64,000 nt of DNA from Salinibacterium sp. (GTDB taxonomy: Bacteria > Actinomycetota > Actinomycetes > Actinomycetales > Microbacteriaceae). The position numbers and the translations under genes are program-made. The stretch is taken from contig JANXVG010000017.1 in assembly GCA_025351795.1 (NCBI GenBank), positions 1-64,000 on the forward strand, written 5' to 3'. Positions 26,733-34,663 of this stretch are shown piece after piece; positions within the stretch are counted from its first letter, which is position 1, and each line of letters begins with the position of its first letter. The notes under the pieces were generated by a model that was not told where the DNA came from, did not search any database, and saw only the letters and a list, made by a program, of their open reading frames with translations.

Positions 26733-27698
26733 CTAGCCGAGCCCCACGATGTCGACAACGAAGACGATCGTGTCGGTAGGACCGATGTCGGTTCCCGCAC
26801 CCGCGCTGCCATAGCCCTCGGCTGGCGGCACGATGACGATCACCTGAGATCCCACTTTCTGTCCCTCGAGCGCCTTGGTAAAGCCGGCAATCACTTGAGC
26901 GGTGTTAAACGTCGAGGGCGCGCCGCGGGCCCAACTCTCGTCGAAGATCTTTTTAGTGTTCCAGTTGATGCCTTCGTACTGAACGACCACGTTGGATTTG
27001 GCGGGAACAACCGCGCCATCACCCTTCTTTAGTACCGCAATCTTCAGATCGGTCGGCGGCGCAGAGTCGGGGATGGTGATGGTGGGGCGACCGGCCGCAT
27101 CAAGCACGACCGCAGGGAATCCGGGGGTCGCCGGCTGGTCGACCCCGTTTGCCTTCGGCAACGGAGGTGCGACGATGCTGAGCACGTCGACGACAACCAC
27201 AAATGACTGTGAACCGGTGACACCGAGCTGCGTATTTCCTGCCTCACCAAACCCGTCGGCTGGCGGAATGACACCCACCAGGCGAGAACCGGCGGGAGAA
27301 CACTCGATGGTCTTCACCAGGCCGGGGAGTACCTTCGTTTCGTCCATCGCGAAGGTCGTCGCACTATTCTCCGCATAACCGGTGCTCGTGAGCACGGCGC
27401 CCGTTGCCGCGTTATACAGCGTGATTTGAACCGAAACAGACTGCCCCTTGTTCGCGACAGCGCCCGTACCTGCTATCGCTACAGTGCGCTGCGTTGCGGT
27501 CGCGGTGAGGGGTGACGTGATAACTACCGTGGGCTTCGTGTCGAACGTGCCAGAGACCTTGACACTGTCTGACAGGGTCCCGGGGCCAGTGGGCTTGCAG
27601 CCGCTGGCATCCGTTCCCGCTGTCGATGTGCAGGCCGCGAGGGACGCCACGAGTGCGAGACTGACGATGAACGATGTTGTTGCAGTTGCTGCACGCAC
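26733..27698 (-). CDS. FKBP-type peptidyl-prolyl isomerase lipoprotein
   Basis: This 321-aa exported lipoprotein begins with a signal peptide ending in the lipobox SLAAC (Cys at about residue 23). Two FKBP-like halves follow (about 40-175 and 200-320). The second is clear: VVQYEGINWNTKKIFDESWARG and VIVIVPPAEGYG are the standard FKBP strands. The first is diverged but ends in VGVIPPADGFGEAG. It is expected to help fold exported proteins outside the membrane. A GGAAGG site lies 9 nt before the GTG start. It is downstream of no obvious partner. Confidence 0.9.
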   Translation of the reverse strand: MRAATATTSFIVSLALVASLAACTSTAGTDASGCKPTGPGTLSDSVKVSGTFDTKPTVVITSPLTATATQRTVAIAGTGAVANKGQSVSVQITLYNAATGAVLTSTGYAENSATTFAMDETKVLPGLVKTIECSPAGSRLVGVIPPADGFGEAGNTQLGVTGSQSFVVVVDVLSIVAPPLPKANGVDQPATPGFPAVVLDAAGRPTITIPDSAPPTDLKIAVLKKGDGAVVPAKSNVVVQYEGINWNTKKIFDESWARGAPSTFNTAQVIAGFTKALEGQKVGSQVIVIVPPAEGYGSAGAGTDIGPTDTIVFVVDIVGLG

Positions 27699-27816
27699 GA
27701 AAAACCTTCCACGGTAAACACGAAATGCCTAGTCTTCCGTACGAAAGCTGGGCGAACGGCCTTAATCGACTATGAACGCGGTACGAACGCGGGCGTTTGG
27801 CCCAGAAACTCGGCGC

Positions 27817-28299
27817 TCACGTCAACTCGTCGTCGGCGAGAACAATACTCGGTTCATGCCCGACCGGAAAATTGACGGATGCCGCTATGAAGCATTTCTG
27901 ATGCGCCTCGCCGTGAAGCGCGAGCGCCACAGCCGGGTCTCCGACTGAGATCGTCACGACCGGACGCAGTGTTGCAGAGGTGAACCGACCACCGCCATCG
28001 TTCGTTTGTTCCATGGTGCCCGTCGCTGAGTCGGTATACGCCGTCACGATGATTCCGTGGGACGCGGCGACGTGCAGGTAACTGAGCAAGTGACATTGGC
28101 TGAGCGCGGCGAGCAACAGTTCCTCCGGGTTCCAGCGATCAACGTCACCGCGAAACGCCCGGTCTGCCGACCCGTCGATTCGTGGCTTTCCCTCCGCAGT
28201 GACCACGTGCTCTCGACCGTATGACTTGTAGCCGTTCGTGCCCGTGCCGCGATTGCCGAGCCATTCCACGCCGACCGCGTAGTGATGTGCCAACTGCAT
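27817..28299 (-). CDS. OsmC/Ohr-family peroxide-reducing protein
   Basis: This 160-aa protein has the two reactive cysteines of the family in their usual settings: ALSQCHLLSYL (about residue 81) and AHQKCFIAASVNFPV (about residue 143). These proteins reduce organic hydroperoxides with dihydrolipoyl or low-molecular-weight thiols. I start at ATG 28299 (MQLAHHYAV), which has a GGAAGGAGC site; the ATG nine codons earlier would put that site inside the gene. It is divergent from gabT. Confidence 0.9.
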   Translation of the reverse strand: MQLAHHYAVGVEWLGNRGTGTNGYKSYGREHVVTAEGKPRIDGSADRAFRGDVDRWNPEELLLAALSQCHLLSYLHVAASHGIIVTAYTDSATGTMEQTNDGGGRFTSATLRPVVTISVGDPAVALALHGEAHQKCFIAASVNFPVGHEPSIVLADDELT

Positions 28300-28332
28300 G
28301 GTGCTCCTTCCGAGCGGTAAACTCAACCCATC

Positions 28333-29679
28333 ATGACTGACACCCTCGTGAATTCCACCTTGTCCGCTATCTCTCAGGAGCGCCGCATTGTGACGGCCAT
28401 CCCTGGGCCGAAATCTATCGCGCTACACCAGCGACGACTCGCCGTCGTTCCGGTCGGCGTCTCATCGGCTTTGCCGGTGTACATCGAACGCGCCCACGGC
28501 GCGATCATCGTGGATGTCGACGGCAATCAGTTCATTGACCTTGGCGCCGGCATTGGTGTCACCACCATCGGCCACACCGACGAAGCGGTCATCGCCGCCG
28601 CGACGAATCAACTCGAAAAGGTGACCCACACCCTCTTCACCATTACTCCATACGAGTCATACGTGCGCGTGGCCGAACTCCTCGCCGAGCACACCCCCGG
28701 TGACTTCGCGAAGAAGACCGTGCTCGTGAATTCCGGTGCTGAGGCCGTCGAGAACGCCGTGAAAATCGCTCGCAAACACACCGGCCGCTACGGCATCGCA
28801 GTGCTTGAGCACGCGTATCACGGGCGCACGAACCTCACGATGGCCATGAACTTCAAGGCCGCCCCATACTCGACGGGTTTCGGTCCGTTCGCTGGGGACG
28901 TGTACCGCGCGCCCAATTCGTACCCTTTCCACGACGGCCTGAGCGGTGCAGATGCCGCCGAACGAACGATCGCCTACCTCGAGAAGACGGTGGGTGCATC
29001 CGATTTGGCGTGTCTCGTTGTCGAGCCAATTCAGGGCGAGGGCGGGTTCGTGGTGCCTGCCGAGGGATACCTTCCCGCGCTGCAGGCATGGTGCACAGCC
29101 AATGGCATCGTCTTCATTGCCGACGAGATCCAGAGTGGCATGGCGCGCACCGGTAAGTACTTCGCGAGCGAGCACTTTGGCTTGGTTCCCGACCTTGTGC
29201 TCTCGGCAAAAGGAATCGCGGGCGGCCTCCCGCTCGCGGGGGTGACCGGTCGCGCCGAAATCATGGACTCCGCCCAACCGGGCGGCCTTGGCGGCACGTT
29301 TGGTGGCAACCCCGTCTCGGCCGCTGCAGCCGTCGCCGTGTTCGAGCAAATCGAGAGTCACAACCTGCTAGCGGAAGCGATGCGCATCGAAAGCGTTCTC
29401 ACGCCAGCGCTGCTCGAGTTGCAGGCACGGTACCCCATCATCGGCGACGTGCGCGGCATCGGCGCGATGATTGCCATCGAATTCGCCGACCCGGCCACGC
29501 ACAAACCCAACCCTGCGGCCGTCTCAGCGATCGCGGCGTTCGCGGCCCAGCATGGCGTCATTGTGTTGACGGCGGGAACCTACGGTAACGTCATCCGTTT
29601 CCTGCCGAGCCTCGCCATCAGCAACGAGTTGCTCGAAGAAGCGCTCGGCGTCATCCGCGAGGCACTCGCGTCGCTGTGA
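28333..29679 (+). CDS. gabT: 4-aminobutyrate aminotransferase
   Basis: This 448-aa class III PLP enzyme converts GABA and 2-oxoglutarate to succinic semialdehyde and glutamate. Key segments are NSGAEAVENAVKIARKHTGR, VLEHAYHGRTNLTMAMN, FIADEIQSGMARTG, LSAKGIAGGLPL with the PLP-binding Lys, and GGTFGGNPVS. Its length and N-terminus fit bacterial GabT. It overlaps the asparaginase gene by 4 bp (coupled translation). It fits the polyamine and GABA catabolism theme seen again at 52-57 kb. Confidence 0.9.
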   Translation: MTDTLVNSTLSAISQERRIVTAIPGPKSIALHQRRLAVVPVGVSSALPVYIERAHGAIIVDVDGNQFIDLGAGIGVTTIGHTDEAVIAAATNQLEKVTHTLFTITPYESYVRVAELLAEHTPGDFAKKTVLVNSGAEAVENAVKIARKHTGRYGIAVLEHAYHGRTNLTMAMNFKAAPYSTGFGPFAGDVYRAPNSYPFHDGLSGADAAERTIAYLEKTVGASDLACLVVEPIQGEGGFVVPAEGYLPALQAWCTANGIVFIADEIQSGMARTGKYFASEHFGLVPDLVLSAKGIAGGLPLAGVTGRAEIMDSAQPGGLGGTFGGNPVSAAAAVAVFEQIESHNLLAEAMRIESVLTPALLELQARYPIIGDVRGIGAMIAIEFADPATHKPNPAAVSAIAAFAAQHGVIVLTAGTYGNVIRFLPSLAISNELLEEALGVIREALASL

Positions 29680-30647
29680 CACACGTTCTCTCGCTCGACG
29701 GCGTCGAACAACTCGCCGTCGTCGAGCGCAGCGGACTGATCGAATCTCGACACCTCGGCGCCGCAATTGTGCTTGATCGATCTGGGCAAGCGCGGCGCGA
29801 GATCGGTGACGTCAATTCACTTGTCTATCCGCGGTCGAGCCTCAAGCTTCTGCAAGCCGTCGCAATGCTACGCGCTGGCCTCGGCCTGGCCGGTGATCAA
29901 CTCGTACTGGCAGCAGCAAGCCATGCCGGCACACCGGCGCACGTACTCAGGGTTGAGGCAATTTTGGCCGGTGCCGGGCTCGACGCGAGCGCCCTGCAGT
30001 GCCCGCGGGCCTGGCCGCTAGATTCTGCGGCGCGCGACGCGATCATTCTGGCCGGTGGCAGCCGCACCCGGGTCACGATGACGTGCTCAGGCAAACACGC
30101 CGCATTTCTGGCCACCTGTGTGGTGAATCGATGGCCGACCGACACGTACCTCGATGCAAACCACCCGCTGCAGCAGATCGTCCGCTCCACGGTCGAAGAA
30201 CTCACCGGACAGTCGGTCGAACATTCCGGAATCGACGGGTGCGGAGCACCCGTTCACGCCGTCACCTTGCACGGACTGGCCACGGCAGTGCAGCGCACTA
30301 CCGGGCCGGCTGCCGATAGCCATGGGGCACGACTCACGGCAGCCATTCGCGCGCATAGCTGGGCCATCGATGGCCCCGGGCGCCCAGACACCGTGGTCGC
30401 TGACCGACTGGGTATCGTCGCCAAGTTCGGCGCAGAAGGCGTGATGGTGATGGGGGCACCAGACGGCACAGCCGTTGCTCTCAAAGTGCTCGACGGTAGC
30501 CTTCGGGCCGGAACGCTGGTTGCCCTCGAACTGCTCATCGGTGCGGGAGCGGTCGACGAGGCTGCCACGCGTCGTGTCATCGCGACGACAGTGGAGCCGG
30601 TGCTCGGCGGAGGGCTGTCAGTGGGCGAGTTGCGCGCCACTGTCTAG
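29676..30647 (+). CDS. Asparaginase (AnsA-like, PF06089-type)
   Basis: This 323-aa protein resembles the thermolabile/type II-like asparaginase family found in actinobacteria and rhizobia. It has YPRSSLKLLQAVAMLRAG, AAASHAGTPAHV, TMTCSGKHAAFLATCV and GIDGCGAPVHAVTL, conserved segments of that family, which differs from the classic AnsB fold. It releases ammonia from asparagine. The GTG start overlaps the gabT stop, so both are probably coexpressed for amine nitrogen and carbon use. The substrate could be another amide. Confidence 0.85.
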   Translation: MTHVLSLDGVEQLAVVERSGLIESRHLGAAIVLDRSGQARREIGDVNSLVYPRSSLKLLQAVAMLRAGLGLAGDQLVLAAASHAGTPAHVLRVEAILAGAGLDASALQCPRAWPLDSAARDAIILAGGSRTRVTMTCSGKHAAFLATCVVNRWPTDTYLDANHPLQQIVRSTVEELTGQSVEHSGIDGCGAPVHAVTLHGLATAVQRTTGPAADSHGARLTAAIRAHSWAIDGPGRPDTVVADRLGIVAKFGAEGVMVMGAPDGTAVALKVLDGSLRAGTLVALELLIGAGAVDEAATRRVIATTVEPVLGGGLSVGELRATV

Positions 30648-32011
30648 CCCACCAGCGAGACGACCGCCTCGCGGAACGCGACCGTATGCTTCTCGACATC
30701 GGCAGGCGTCGTGGCCGGACACATGAGCGCCATGTTGTGAAACGGCGTAATCAGGATCCCGCGATTAAGTGCATGCAGATGAAGATACTGCTGCAACTCG
30801 AAGTCGTCGGCTTCCGCTGCTTCGCGGCCGTTCTCGGGAGCAAACTTGCGAAAGCTGTACTCCGCACGCGCACCGAGCCGGGTGACCTGCCACGGCAGCC
30901 GGAACTCAGTAATCACGTTCTGTACCCCAGCGGTCCATTCAGTGGAACGATCGGTCATGCCCGCGAACGCCTCTGTCGTGAGAACCTCAGAGAGAGTCGC
31001 GCGAATACCGGCGAGCGACAGGGCATTGCCGGCAAGTGTGCCGCCCACTCCCCCGACGTCGATGTCTTCCAGCTCGAGGCTTTCGCGCACGGCACGCGCG
31101 AATTCACTCGTCATTCCGTAGGCGCCAGCGGGGATGCCACCCCCGATGCTCTTGCCGATCACGACGGCGTCCGGCTCGAGTTCGAGCCCGGTGATCATGC
31201 CACCCCACCCCGCACTGAATGTGTGTGTTTCATCGAGGATGAGAATTGCGCCGTACCTGGTGCATAGTTCGCGCACGGCCTCGTGGTAGCCGGGAAACGG
31301 CAGAACGATCCCAATGTTCGTGAGTGCCGGTTCCATCAGCACAGCAGCGATCTCACCCGTTGCGAGGGCATTTTCGAGCGCTTCCACGTCGTTGAACTGC
31401 ACCACAGCGGTCGTGACCGATAATTCGATCGGTGGGCCGATATTGCCCCGCCGGGACACCACAGCTCCGTCGTCGTCGAGGGTGGCATAGGCCTCGTCGA
31501 CGGTGCCATGGTATGAGTAGTCATTCACCAGAATCTTCGGCCGCCCGGTAACCTGACGCGCATAGCGGATAAGGCTGCGGTTCGCGTCGGTAGCCGAGAG
31601 GCTGAATTGCCACTCTGGCACGCCAAAACGTTCGGCGAGGAGCGTAGCCGCTGCAGCCGCATCCGCCGTGGGAAGCATAAATGTCGAGCCAGTCGCCAGG
31701 CGTTCGGTGATGGCCAGAACGGATGCCCGCGGCGCGTGCCCACACATCGCGCCCGTGTCGCCGAGGCAGAGATCTACGTGGTCGATGCCGTCAGCACAGG
31801 TGAAGTGGGCTCCCGCAGCCCGATCCACATAGACGGGCCAGGGGCCGGGCCATTTGGCCATCCACAGCATCGGTACGCCATCGGGCATGAGCGGGATTGC
31901 GTGCCGCCACAGTGCCTCACAGGCCGGATGTTCGAGTGCGAACAGCTGCAGTTCGACACGCCATAACTCGGCGAGCCGACGACGATCGGCGAAGGGGGAA
32001 GGCTTAACCAT
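30644..32011 (-). CDS. Class III aminotransferase, glutamate-1-semialdehyde-aminomutase-like
   Basis: This 455-aa PLP enzyme shows RFGVPEWQFSLSATDANRSLIRYARQVTG, VNDYSYHGTVDEA, LILDETHTFSAGWGGMI and GKSIGGGIPAGAYGMTSE with the PLP Lys. The pattern is nearer to glutamate-1-semialdehyde aminomutase relatives than to GabT, but this is not HemL itself. The substrate is unknown, probably an omega-amino acid or amine. It is convergent with the asparaginase gene with 4 bp of overlapping ends, and 62 bp downstream of the polyamine-binding lipoprotein on the same strand, so it may metabolise what that protein binds. Confidence 0.82.
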   Translation of the reverse strand: MVKPSPFADRRRLAELWRVELQLFALEHPACEALWRHAIPLMPDGVPMLWMAKWPGPWPVYVDRAAGAHFTCADGIDHVDLCLGDTGAMCGHAPRASVLAITERLATGSTFMLPTADAAAAATLLAERFGVPEWQFSLSATDANRSLIRYARQVTGRPKILVNDYSYHGTVDEAYATLDDDGAVVSRRGNIGPPIELSVTTAVVQFNDVEALENALATGEIAAVLMEPALTNIGIVLPFPGYHEAVRELCTRYGAILILDETHTFSAGWGGMITGLELEPDAVVIGKSIGGGIPAGAYGMTSEFARAVRESLELEDIDVGGVGGTLAGNALSLAGIRATLSEVLTTEAFAGMTDRSTEWTAGVQNVITEFRLPWQVTRLGARAEYSFRKFAPENGREAAEADDFELQQYLHLHALNRGILITPFHNMALMCPATTPADVEKHTVAFREAVVSLVG

Positions 32012-32073
32012 GATCAGGCGAGTTTAGCGAGCCACTCGCTGTCGTACCGACTGCCCGTCCCGGTGATGCCCCG

Positions 32074-33288
32074 CTATTTGACGCCCTGCTGCACTCGCTG
32101 AAACTCCGCGTTAAATGTTTGCTCATCGGCGGGCGCAAGCGTGCGGAAGATGTGCGCTTTTGCGAGGGTTTCGGCATTCGGGAAGATGAGCTGGTTGTTT
32201 GCGAGCGCCGGGTACTTGTCCTGTGCGATCTCCTGTGCGCCGACCACGGGCGTGATGTAGTGCACCCAGGCCGCAACCTCCGCTGCAATCTCCGGCTCGT
32301 AGTAGTAGTTGATGAGCTTCTCGACATTCACCTTGCGCCGGGTGCCGATCGGCACCATAAAGCTGTCGCCCCAGAGGGTGCCTCCCTCACTGGGCAGGGT
32401 GAACTTCCACTTCTCATAACCCGCTTGAGCATTGAGCACCGTAATGTCGCCCGACCATGCAAGTGCGGCGACGGCGGCGCCCGACGCAAGATCCTTCGTA
32501 TACTCATTTCCTTTGATACCTAAAATCTGGCCAGACGTCACGTGCTTGTCGAGTACGTCGATTGCCGCGGAAAATTGATCGGCGCCCCACGCGGCCCCCG
32601 AAATGTCGACTCCCTGACCGAGCATGATCACGCCCATCGTGTCGCGCATTTCGCTGAGCACCGTGACCTTGCCTTTGAGTGCCGGGTTCCACAGGTCATT
32701 GAGAGTCGTGAGGCCGCCAGGCACCTTTTCGGCATTCCAGGCGAGACCGGTGAAGCCGTTCTGCCACGGCAGCGACTTCTGGCGTCCCGGGTCAAAGTCC
32801 GGGTTGAGAAGCGCTGGCGCGAGGTTCTTCTTGTTAGGAATGCTTTCGGCATCCAGGGTTTGCACGTACCCAAACCGGATGAGTCGCCCGACCATCCACT
32901 CGGTGAGGCAAAACGTGTCAGCCCCGGTGTCTTCGCCACGTGCAAGCTTGTCTTTGATGGTCGCGTAGTACGAGTTGTTATTTTCGATGGTGGGCCGATA
33001 GTTGACCTTGATACCGGTCGCGCCGCGGAAGTTCGCGAGTGTCGGATGATTGCCGGCCGCATCCTCATCGATGTAGGACGCCCAGTTGTCCCAGGTCAGC
33101 GTCTTGTCGTTTCCCGACTGATCGGTCGTGGATTTCAGCCCGAGTTCTACTGGCGCGCACGCGGCGAGCGCGAGTGCGCTCGCCCCGATCCCCGCCGCTT
33201 GCAACACGTGCCGACGGCTGAACTGCGTCTTGTGCGCCTGAACCACCAACTGACGAATGATCGGGTCCCGGGGAAGCGATCTGGTCAT
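32074..33288 (-). CDS. Polyamine-type ABC transporter substrate-binding lipoprotein
   Basis: This 404-aa exported protein begins with a twin-arginine-like signal (SRRHVLQAAG) that leads into a lipobox (ALAAC, Cys about 44), so it is probably a Tat-exported lipoprotein. The mature part has LTWDNWASYIDED, GADTFCLTEWMVGRLIRFG and LPWQNGFTGLAWNAEKV, matching PotD/PotF-type spermidine/putrescine-binding proteins. The matching permeases and ATPase are not in the window, so it may work with a transporter elsewhere. A GAAGGAG site precedes the ATG. It is divergent from ald. Confidence 0.87.
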   Translation of the reverse strand: MTRSLPRDPIIRQLVVQAHKTQFSRRHVLQAAGIGASALALAACAPVELGLKSTTDQSGNDKTLTWDNWASYIDEDAAGNHPTLANFRGATGIKVNYRPTIENNNSYYATIKDKLARGEDTGADTFCLTEWMVGRLIRFGYVQTLDAESIPNKKNLAPALLNPDFDPGRQKSLPWQNGFTGLAWNAEKVPGGLTTLNDLWNPALKGKVTVLSEMRDTMGVIMLGQGVDISGAAWGADQFSAAIDVLDKHVTSGQILGIKGNEYTKDLASGAAVAALAWSGDITVLNAQAGYEKWKFTLPSEGGTLWGDSFMVPIGTRRKVNVEKLINYYYEPEIAAEVAAWVHYITPVVGAQEIAQDKYPALANNQLIFPNAETLAKAHIFRTLAPADEQTFNAEFQRVQQGVK

Positions 33289-33509
33289 GGGCGTGAGCTC
33301 CTTCGCGATCAGCGGACCCCCTCAGCCGACAGCGTGAGAATTTTGCCCGATAGTGACCAAGGCTAGGGCCGGCACCTTCTTAACACGGCGTAAAAGCACC
33401 AATTCGGCGCAAGAATTACTCGAAAGGGGGGTCGGTTGGCCCACGTTGGCTGCGGAATCCGTTGTGACCTGCTCTTCGGCGGCACTGTCCGGGCCGCTAC
33501 GCTGTTGCC
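33289..33509. promoter_or_regulatory. Divergent promoter region (binding lipoprotein / ald)
   Basis: This 221-bp gap between divergent genes has no open frame of note. TACGCT at 33498-33503 is 6 nt before the ald ATG, the leaderless pattern. I find no clear operator. Confidence 0.45.
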
Positions 33510-34625
33510 ATGAAGGTCGCCGTACCCAAAGAGATCAAGAACAACGAGTTCCGCGTGGCAATCACCCCGGCTGGAGTGCACGACCTTGTGGCTCATGGCC
33601 ATCAGGTGCTCATCGAAACGGGCGCGGGCCTTGGATCGTCCATCCCCGACGACGCGTATGTCGCAGCGGGCGCCATGATTGCCGCGGATGCGGCCACGGT
33701 CTGGTCAGCGGCCGACCTCCTCCTCAAGGTTAAGGAGCCGGTTGCTACCGAGTACGACTTTTTCCGAAGCGACCTCCTGTTGTTCACCTACCTGCACCTC
33801 GCCGCTGAGCCTGAGCTCACCCGAGCGCTTCTCGATGCGAAGGTTACGGCGATCGCTTATGAGACCGTTCAGTTGCCGAATCGCGCACTTCCGCTGCTCG
33901 CTCCCATGAGCGAGGTCGCTGGTCGCCTCGCACCCATTGTCGGCGCGAACGCGATGCTAAAGCCCAACGGCGGTCCCGGTCTACTCATCCCTGGCGTGCC
34001 GGGAACCTACCCAGCCACGATCGTCGTACTGGGCGGCGGTGTTGCCGGCACTAACGCGGTTTCGGTCGCTGTAGGGCTCGGTGCCGAGGTCATCGTGCTC
34101 GATACCAACCTGCAGCGGTTGCGAGAATTGGATGCACTATATGGCGGTCGCGTGCACACCGTCGCGTCCAACGGGTTCGAGATCGAGCGTGCCCTCCTCG
34201 GTGCAGACCTGGTCATCGGCTCGGTGCTCGTTCCCGGCGCGAAGGCACCCAAGCTCGTCAGCAACGAACTCGTGTCTCGGATGAAGCCGGGCAGCGTGCT
34301 CGTTGACATCGCGGTTGACCAAGGTGGCTGTTTCGCCGATACCCGTCCCACGACGCATGCAGATCCGACGTTCGTCGTGCACGGCTCACTATTCTACTGC
34401 GTCGCCAACATGCCTGGGGCGGTGCCAAACACCTCCACCTACGCGCTCACCAATGCGACCATGCCCTACGTGCGCGCGATCGCGAACTCGGGGTGGAAGG
34501 TGGCGCTCGCAGCGGATGCCGCACTCGGGCTCGGGCTCAACACGCACGACGGCGGGGTGGTGAACGAGGCCGTTGCCACCGCACACAACGTGCAGCAGGT
34601 AACTCTTGCAAGCATCCTCACCTAG
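33510..34625 (+). CDS. ald: Alanine dehydrogenase
   Basis: This 371-aa NAD-dependent enzyme interconverts alanine and pyruvate plus ammonia. It has MKVAVPKEIKNNEFRVAITPAG at the N-terminus, YLHLAAEPELTRALL, APMSEVAGRLAP, the Rossmann motif GGGVAGTNA, and the C-terminal VANMPGAVPNTSTYALTNATMPY, all diagnostic. It has a leaderless-type start. With asparaginase and aminotransferases nearby it probably recycles alanine formed by pyruvate-dependent transamination, or assimilates ammonia. Confidence 0.96.
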   Translation: MKVAVPKEIKNNEFRVAITPAGVHDLVAHGHQVLIETGAGLGSSIPDDAYVAAGAMIAADAATVWSAADLLLKVKEPVATEYDFFRSDLLLFTYLHLAAEPELTRALLDAKVTAIAYETVQLPNRALPLLAPMSEVAGRLAPIVGANAMLKPNGGPGLLIPGVPGTYPATIVVLGGGVAGTNAVSVAVGLGAEVIVLDTNLQRLRELDALYGGRVHTVASNGFEIERALLGADLVIGSVLVPGAKAPKLVSNELVSRMKPGSVLVDIAVDQGGCFADTRPTTHADPTFVVHGSLFYCVANMPGAVPNTSTYALTNATMPYVRAIANSGWKVALAADAALGLGLNTHDGGVVNEAVATAHNVQQVTLASILT

Positions 34626-34663
34626 AGCAGTTGGGCTACGGCGCACCGGGGTCGACCGGCGGA